Shown in pieces: positions 5,347-9,592 of a DNA stretch of 9,592 nucleotides (the first letter of the stretch is position 1; each line of letters opens with the position of its first letter). Location of the stretch: NCBI GenBank assembly GCA_947628465.1, contig CANQZZ010000046.1:1-9592 (forward strand). The letters run 5' to 3'. The translations under genes and the position numbers were made by a program. Origin of the DNA: an uncultured Clostridia bacterium (GTDB lineage: Bacteria > Bacillota_A > Clostridia > TANB77 > CAG-508). The notes beneath the pieces are model-generated. The model saw only the letters and a list, made by a program, of their open reading frames with translations. It searched no databases and was not told where the DNA came from.

Positions 5347-7125
5347 CTAATTCAATTTCGTTACATCTATATTTAAAAATCCTTTTATTATATCTTCTGT
5401 TATTTCAGTATCTGTTGATTCTAATTGTACTGAAAAGATACGCTCATCATCTAACTTATACCATATATATGCTTTTTGATATTTTTCATTATAATATTCA
5501 GTATTATATTCATATGATAATATTTTGTACTTAAATTCTTTATTTCCTACGTTTATTGTTTTATCTTCACTAAGATTTATATTTTTATAATATTCTAAAG
5601 TACTATAATTGTCATAATCTGACTTTATATTTTCGTAATATTCACTTTCACTATACCATCTAATAGCTATATTTGCATCAATTTGTGATTCTGAATTGTA
5701 ATCTCCTAAGCTATAATATTTTCTGTTATTACTAGAATATTCTTCTTCATATTTAAAGCCTGTAGGTACAGAATATGCAACTGAATATTCATCATCCTCG
5801 TCTCTTACTTCATTTTGTGAAGTGGTAATCTCGTTATTTTCATAATATTGATCTATTCCATCTGTGTTAAATATACTATCTTCTGTTAAATTATTAATTA
5901 AATCACCTATTAATGGTCTTTCCATTAATTTTTCTAAAATACTTTGTATGTCTTGCTCTGTTATTTCTTCCATATTTATGCTGTTTGATACATCTTTTTT
6001 ATCTATGCCTTTGTTATATTCTGCTAGATAATCTATTTCTAATTTTAGAGTTCCTGTTTCAGCAATTTCAATTGTTATTGTAGCTTTTCCTGATTTTTCA
6101 TCGCTACTGTCTTTGTCTTTTTCTATTTCTATATTACCTTTTATTGCATCTACTTTCGTGCTTTCTGTTTTAACAGAAAAAGTATATGCATATAAACCAT
6201 CATCTTTTTTTACAACTGATATCGTTACAGTTTCTGCTTCTTCGCTAGAATATATCTCTACATCTACAGCCAATAAATTATTTAATAAACCACTTGTATA
6301 TAAAGATATTGACATTTTATTTTTACTATTCGTTTCTAGAGATTTCATTTCCTCTGCTATTTCTTTTAAGTCATCTTTTGGTGATTTTTCAAAGCAATCT
6401 AAGAATTTATCATTTTCAGCTAAATTTGAACACATATTTGAAATTACATTGTATAGTTCTTTTTGAGATAATGTAAGTGTTGTTTTTGTAACACTTTTTT
6501 CTTTTTCTCCAACATCAATTGTAGTTTTTCCCTTTTCGAATTCTCCTTCTTCGTTTATTTGTGCTTTTAATTCATCTCTTATTGTTTTAGTTATTACTTT
6601 ATTATTTTCAACTTTATCTTCTGAATTCAAAACATCAAATATTTCTTCTATTTGTTTTCTTTGCGTTTCCTCTAAATTTAATTTAATATATTTGTCAAAT
6701 AATCCATCAAAATACATGTATATTTCTTCGTTTGCATGATATACTTGAGCGTCAACTACTTTGTCATTATCATATTCTAGTCCCAAATCAATAATTTCTT
6801 TGTCTCCTTCATAATCCATTTGTGCACCTAATTTTAAGCTATATTTCTCAAGTTCTGCTACTTGCTGTTGCACGCTTGAATCTTCAGCTTTTATTGAAGC
6901 ATTTACTTTTGTCTCTAATTTCACTGAATCATAACTTTTTGATTCAACTTTGAAAATTTTATCAATAGCTCTATTAAATATGAATTGTGGTTTTGCAAGT
7001 ACTAGAAAATATACTAATACAACTGCAACAACTAATATTGCTGCAATTATTCCTCCTATTATTAGTCCTTTCTTTTTAGGTTTTTTTACGTTAAAGTCTT
7101 CGTTTACTTGTTCGATTGTTTCCAT
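5347..7125 (-). CDS. Unknown single-pass membrane protein with a large extracellular region
   Basis: I do not recognise the family. The protein has 592 residues. A short acidic/basic cytoplasmic start (1-20, ending KKPKKKG) precedes one membrane helix (about 20-44). By the positive-inside rule the remaining ~550 residues face outside. Residues 48-170 include a strand-rich stretch with IYMYFDGLFDKYIKL (135-149), a pattern seen in lipoprotein-like beta folds. The middle (about 200-370) is rich in Lys, Glu and Thr strands. Two Cys (232, 244) could pair. The last third (about 440-560) is rich in Tyr, Glu, Asp and Ser. No catalytic motif or cell-wall sorting signal is visible. The start is supported by a GGGGGAG ribosome site seven bases upstream and a good promoter at 7191-7219. 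It heads the presumed envelope operon and is preceded by the rnj terminator. Confidence 0.8.
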   Translation of the reverse strand: METIEQVNEDFNVKKPKKKGLIIGGIIAAILVVAVVLVYFLVLAKPQFIFNRAIDKIFKVESKSYDSVKLETKVNASIKAEDSSVQQQVAELEKYSLKLGAQMDYEGDKEIIDLGLEYDNDKVVDAQVYHANEEIYMYFDGLFDKYIKLNLEETQRKQIEEIFDVLNSEDKVENNKVITKTIRDELKAQINEEGEFEKGKTTIDVGEKEKSVTKTTLTLSQKELYNVISNMCSNLAENDKFLDCFEKSPKDDLKEIAEEMKSLETNSKNKMSISLYTSGLLNNLLAVDVEIYSSEEAETVTISVVKKDDGLYAYTFSVKTESTKVDAIKGNIEIEKDKDSSDEKSGKATITIEIAETGTLKLEIDYLAEYNKGIDKKDVSNSINMEEITEQDIQSILEKLMERPLIGDLINNLTEDSIFNTDGIDQYYENNEITTSQNEVRDEDDEYSVAYSVPTGFKYEEEYSSNNRKYYSLGDYNSESQIDANIAIRWYSESEYYENIKSDYDNYSTLEYYKNINLSEDKTINVGNKEFKYKILSYEYNTEYYNEKYQKAYIWYKLDDERIFSVQLESTDTEITEDIIKGFLNIDVTKLN

Positions 7126-7149
7126 ATAAATATCTCCCCCTTTTACATG

Positions 7150-7181
7150 AATATTATTTATTCTAATTTATAAATAATATT
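7150..7181 (-). repeat. A/T-only 12-bp inverted repeat at the mRNA start
   Basis: AATATTATTTAT (7150-7161) and its exact complement ATAAATAATATT (7170-7181) flank an 8-base loop. The repeat begins nine bases after the -10 box, so it forms the very 5' end of the predicted transcript. It could be an operator or a protective 5' stem-loop. Confidence 0.6.
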
Positions 7182-7190
7182 TATAAAACC

Positions 7191-7219
7191 TTTATAGCAT
7201 AACTTTTTATTAAAATCAA
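7191..7219 (-). promoter_or_regulatory. Sigma-A promoter of the envelope operon (extended -10)
   Basis: On the minus strand TTGATT (7219-7214), a 17-base spacer, and TATAAA (7196-7191) preceded by TGC, which makes an extended -10. The expected start near 7184 gives a leader of about 60 bases to the ATG at 7125. Confidence 0.7.
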
Positions 7220-7231
7220 TATTTTATAAAT

Positions 7232-7275
7232 AAAAAAAGACAAAAAAGTATATAATTCTTTTTTTGTCTTTTTAT
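7232..7275 (-). terminator. Terminator of rnj
   Basis: A 14-bp stem (five A, GAC, six A against six T, GTC, five T) has a 12-base loop. The T-rich second arm is followed by more T on the minus strand. It starts seven bases after the rnj stop. The stem has only two G-C pairs, so it may be weak. The symmetry would let it act on either strand. Confidence 0.65.
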
Positions 7276-7279
7276 TTTT

Positions 7280-9055
7280 TTATACTTCCATTATGATAGG
7301 TAAAATCATTGGATCTCTTTTTGTTTTCTTATATACATAGTCTCTTAACTCTTCTCTTAATAATGCTTTTATTGTTGTCCAATCTGTTATATGTTTTTCT
7401 TCAAATTTTGATATTTCTTCTCTTAATATTTGCTTTATATCATCCATTAAGTTTTCTGATTCTCTTACATAGACAAATCCTCTTGAAAGTACATCTGGTC
7501 CTGATATTACATTTCCAGTTTTTGAATCCATTGTTAGAACTATTATTATTAATCCATCTTGTGATAAACGTTGTCTATCTCTTAAAACAATGTTTCCAAC
7601 ATCTCCTACTCCTAATCCATCTACCATTATTTTTCCAACTGGTACAGTTCCTGTAAGTTTTGCATCATATTCATTTAGTTCTAATATTCTTCCATTTGTC
7701 ATTATAAATATGTTATCTGGGTCTACTCCAATTTTCTTTGCTGTTTCACTATGTGCTATTAATTGTCTATATTCACCGTGAACTGGTATAAAATATTTTG
7801 GTCTTACTAAACTAAGCATTAATTTTTGTTCTTCTTGACATGCGTGTCCTGAAACGTGTATGTCTTCTAGTGCATTATATACAACTTCTGCACCTATTTT
7901 CATTAAATCATCTATTACTTTTGATACAGAATTTTCATTTCCTGGTATTGGATTTGCAGATATTATTATTAAATCATTTGGTGTTATTTGAACTTTTTTG
8001 TGCTCACCTGATGCCATTCTTGTAAGTGCTGACATTGTTTCGCCTTGACTTCCTGTAGTTATAATTGTTAATTTTTCATCTGGGTAAGATTTAATCATAT
8101 CTATATCTATAAATACATTGTCTGGTACTTTTATATATCCAAATTTTCTTGCAGTCTCTATCATGTTAATCATACTTCTACCACAAACTGCAATTTTTCT
8201 TCCATATTTAACTGCTGAATTTACTATTTGTTGTACCCTATGAACATTTGATGAGAAAGTTGCAACTACTATTCTTTTTGTGCAGTTTATAAATAGTTTA
8301 TCTAAAACTTCTCCAACTGTACTTTCTGACATAGTATAACCTTTTCTTTCTGCATTTGTGCTGTCAGACATAAGGGCTAAAACGCCTTTGTTTCCAAGTG
8401 CTGCAAGTCTTCCAAAATCTATCATCTCACCATCTATTGGTGTATAATCTATTTTAAAGTCTCCAGTATGGACTATTGTTCCTACTGGTGTATGAATTGC
8501 AAGTGAACATGCATCTGGTATACTATGAGTTATTCTTATAAATTCTACCTTCATACATCCTAATGATATTGTTTGACCTGGATTTACTACTTTTAGTTTC
8601 GTACTTCTTAATAACTTATGTTCCTCTAATTTATTTTCGATTAATCCTATAGTAAGTTTTGTTCCATAAATTGGTATATTAAATTGCTTTAACAAATATG
8701 GAATTGCTCCTATATGGTCTTCGTGTCCATGTGTTATTACAAGTCCTCTTATTTTTTCTTTATTCTTTTCTAGATATGTTAAATCTGGTATTACTAAATC
8801 TATACCAAGCATATCATCTTCTGGAAATGCTAATCCACAATCTACTAGTATAATATCATTTCCATATTCAAATACTGTTATGTTTTTTCCTATTTCTAAT
8901 AATCCACCAAGTGGTATTATTTTTAAATTTTCTTTTTTGAATTTAAATTGCTCATTATTTGTTTGAACACTTCTTTTTTTCCTTGGTTTATAACTCCTTT
9001 TTTTATCTTTTTCTTTAGTTACATTTTCGCTAACGTTTAAAAATTCTCCTTCCAT
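7280..9055 (-). CDS. rnj: Ribonuclease J
   Basis: A 591-residue metallo-beta-lactamase/beta-CASP ribonuclease that acts as a 5'-3' exonuclease and endonuclease in mRNA decay and rRNA maturation. The zinc motif HGHEDH is at 109-114. Further ligands are His177 (THSIPD), Asp199 (HTGDF) and His426 (PVHGEYR). Beta-CASP marks include SDSTNAERKG (230-239), FSSNVHRVQQI (267-277), TGSQGE (334-339) and HVSGHA (400-405). The C-terminal domain (about 465-591) is complete. A Lys/Arg-rich, probably disordered extension (about 1-42) precedes the catalytic core and may bind RNA. The ATG has an AAGGAG site seven bases upstream. A consensus promoter lies about 270 bases upstream, implying a long, possibly regulated leader. 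Bacteria often carry two paralogues (J1, J2), and I cannot assign which this is. Confidence 0.96.
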   Translation of the reverse strand: MEGEFLNVSENVTKEKDKKRSYKPRKKRSVQTNNEQFKFKKENLKIIPLGGLLEIGKNITVFEYGNDIILVDCGLAFPEDDMLGIDLVIPDLTYLEKNKEKIRGLVITHGHEDHIGAIPYLLKQFNIPIYGTKLTIGLIENKLEEHKLLRSTKLKVVNPGQTISLGCMKVEFIRITHSIPDACSLAIHTPVGTIVHTGDFKIDYTPIDGEMIDFGRLAALGNKGVLALMSDSTNAERKGYTMSESTVGEVLDKLFINCTKRIVVATFSSNVHRVQQIVNSAVKYGRKIAVCGRSMINMIETARKFGYIKVPDNVFIDIDMIKSYPDEKLTIITTGSQGETMSALTRMASGEHKKVQITPNDLIIISANPIPGNENSVSKVIDDLMKIGAEVVYNALEDIHVSGHACQEEQKLMLSLVRPKYFIPVHGEYRQLIAHSETAKKIGVDPDNIFIMTNGRILELNEYDAKLTGTVPVGKIMVDGLGVGDVGNIVLRDRQRLSQDGLIIIVLTMDSKTGNVISGPDVLSRGFVYVRESENLMDDIKQILREEISKFEEKHITDWTTIKALLREELRDYVYKKTKRDPMILPIIMEV

Positions 9056-9103
9056 TCTATCTCTCCTTCATAATTACTTTTGTATAAAATTTTAACACGC
9101 ATC

Positions 9104-9133
9104 AAAAAAATTAGTTTAATGGTTTAAACTAAT
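9104..9133 (-). terminator. Terminator-like hairpin in the rnj leader (candidate attenuator)
   Basis: On the minus strand, ATTAGTTTAA, loop ACCA, TTAAACTAA(T) is followed by seven T (9110-9104). It lies about 35 bases before the rnj ribosome binding site. The stem is perfect over 9-10 bp but has a single G-C pair, so its strength is doubtful. It would either end a short leader transcript or modulate read-through into rnj. Confidence 0.5.
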
Positions 9134-9242
9134 GATTCTTTGAATTCAAATATATTTTTATATACTCCGCTTCAATTAATCATAAATATTATTGTTTATT
9201 CTTATGTAAGAAAATGCATTTATCTCTAAATAACATTTTATT

Positions 9243-9264
9243 AATATTATTCTCAAATAATATT
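9243..9264 (-). repeat. A/T inverted repeat in the rnj leader
   Basis: AATATTATT, 4-base loop CTCA, AATAATATT: a perfect 9-bp A/T-only stem. On the minus strand the short leader frame (9300-9253) ends with its TGA in the loop. On the plus strand ATTTTT follows, but no plus-strand gene lies upstream. Confidence 0.5.
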
Positions 9265-9300
9265 ATTTTTCCGAATTATTATTATATACAAAAATCTCAT
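9253..9300 (-). CDS. Possible 15-residue leader peptide upstream of rnj
   Basis: ATG at 9300 to TGA at 9255-9253 encodes MRFLYIIIIRKNNII. AAGG lies five bases before the ATG, a rather short spacing. The frame ends inside the hairpin at 9243-9264, an arrangement seen in leader-peptide attenuation. Short frames like this are common by chance in A/T-rich DNA, so this is only a candidate. Confidence 0.2.
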   Translation of the reverse strand: MRFLYIIIIRKNNII

Positions 9301-9332
9301 ATTTACCTTAAATATTAGGTATCACTTTTATA

Positions 9333-9361
9333 ATTATAGCACTTATATCAATTATTGTCAA
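9333..9361 (-). promoter_or_regulatory. Consensus extended sigma-A promoter for rnj
   Basis: On the minus strand TTGACA (9361-9356), exactly 17 bases, TATAAT (9338-9333), with TGC directly before the -10. Both hexamers are perfect. The only gene ahead in this direction is rnj. Start expected near 9326. Confidence 0.85.
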
Positions 9362-9450
9362 ACATTTCCATAACAGTAACACATTTTTTAAAATTGAATA
9401 ATATATATCATGACATACAAATGAATAGTTCAAATGTACTTAATTGTTTC

Positions 9451-9460
9451 AAGGAGGTGA
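9451..9460 (+). promoter_or_regulatory. Perfect ribosome binding site of the Cys-rich mini-protein
   Basis: AAGGAGGTGA, ten bases fully complementary to the 16S rRNA tail, eight bases before ATG at 9469. It selects this ATG over in-frame upstream ATGs at 9355 and 9421. Confidence 0.9.
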
Positions 9461-9468
9461 AAAATACT

Positions 9469-9591
9469 ATGCCAGAAAACAGAGGAGGATGCGGATGTGG
9501 ATTCGGATTCGGTGGAGATTGCTGCTGGATTATAATCCTAATACTTTTAATATGTTGCTGCTGCGGTGGAAATAACAACGGATGCTGCTAA
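9469..9591 (+). CDS. 40-residue Gly/Cys-rich hydrophobic mini-protein
   Basis: The protein has 40 residues: MPENRGG, a Gly/Cys/Phe region (8-17), CCW (18-20), a purely aliphatic core IIILILLI (21-28), CCCC (29-32), then GGNNNGCC. Ten of 40 residues are Cys and ten are Gly. Cys pairs or clusters sit on both sides of the hydrophobic core, too short for a normal full membrane span unless the Trp and Cys residues are included. It resembles, in general style only, the small Gly-rich hydrophobic spore proteins of Bacillota (YjcZ type). Metal binding, disulfide cross-linking in a spore coat or lipid-associated packing are all possible. It is the only plus-strand gene, monocistronic as far as seen, and higher in G+C than its neighbours because of Gly and Cys codons. 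The perfect ribosome site suggests high expression. It ends one base before the window edge, so its terminator is not visible. Confidence 0.8.
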   Translation: MPENRGGCGCGFGFGGDCCWIIILILLICCCCGGNNNGCC

Positions 9592-9592
9592 T

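Larger units (their letters stand above)
9056..9326 (-). promoter_or_regulatory. rnj 5' leader, about 270 nt, structured
   Basis: This spans from the predicted start (about 9326) of the consensus promoter to the rnj ATG. It holds a hairpin at 9243-9264, the 12-bp palindrome TTTGAATTCAAA (9139-9150), the terminator-like hairpin at 9104-9133 and the AAGGAG ribosome site (9068-9063). I see no T-box or other riboswitch signature. A weaker proximal promoter (T-run -35, TATACA -10 near 9088) cannot be excluded. On the plus strand this stretch, and 9362-9450 beyond it, shows no gene. Confidence 0.5.

Noticed and set aside
9329..9334. TATAAT on the plus strand as promoter for the mini-protein
   Set aside because: No -35-like hexamer at the right distance, and it is about 135 bases from the start. 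It overlaps the symmetrical -10 of the rnj promoter.
9355..9468. In-frame upstream starts (9355, 9421) extending the mini-protein by 38 or 16 residues
   Set aside because: No ribosome binding site before them, and the extension overlaps the rnj promoter. The perfect AAGGAGGTGA site lies just before the ATG at 9469.
1..9592. tRNA, rRNA, CRISPR, insertion sequence or phage features
   Set aside because: No cloverleaf, regular spaced repeats, transposase or terminal inverted repeats were seen on either strand.

Overview
This window looks like chromosomal DNA from a low-GC Gram-positive bacterium (Bacillota, most likely Clostridia). The evidence is the strong A/T bias, AGGAG-type Shine-Dalgarno (SD) sites, RNase J, WhiA, and an HrcA/CIRCE heat-shock control region directly after hemW. 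There is no sign of phage, transposon, CRISPR or horizontal transfer. All recognised genes except one lie on the minus strand, so in transcription order the window is read from right to left.

Right end (about 9056-9592). A 40-residue Gly/Cys-rich mini-protein lies on the plus strand behind a perfect SD. It diverges from rnj (RNase J). The space between them holds a consensus extended sigma-A promoter pointing at rnj. This implies a leader of roughly 270 nt with two stem-loops, one followed by seven T, and a possible 15-residue leader peptide. The leader is a candidate attenuation region. rnj (7280-9055) ends at an A/T-rich terminator.

Centre (2979-7219). A promoter at 7191-7219 starts what looks like a cell-envelope operon. 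It encodes a 592-residue single-pass membrane protein of unknown family, a very short membrane-anchored frame with no ATG (ending at 5165), a 390-residue membrane protein built from a duplicated module, and a 316-residue TPM-domain protein with a Gly/Ser tail. It ends at a strong hairpin terminator (2912-2945). A perfect 12-bp inverted repeat lies inside the short frame.

Left part (1-2906). prmC, whiA and hemW follow in one direction, with prmC-whiA translationally coupled, and stop at a terminator at 117-151. WhiA is unusual in two ways. It lacks the usual N-terminal domain, and its C-terminal helix-turn-helix end is displaced by one extra base near 1427. After the terminator, hrcA begins from its own promoter. 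Only its first seven codons (TTG start) are inside the window. That promoter is flanked by two CIRCE-type operators, one of them overlapping the -35 box, which implies tight HrcA autoregulation.

Functionally the window mixes translation termination (PrmC), heme delivery (HemW), cell-division/sporulation regulation (WhiA), heat-shock repression (HrcA), RNA decay (RNase J) and an uncharacterised envelope module. The observations most worth checking are the tandem CIRCE site, the shortened and frameshifted WhiA, the overlooked membrane-tail frame with its inverted repeat, the duplicated-module protein, the rnj leader and the Cys-rich mini-protein.
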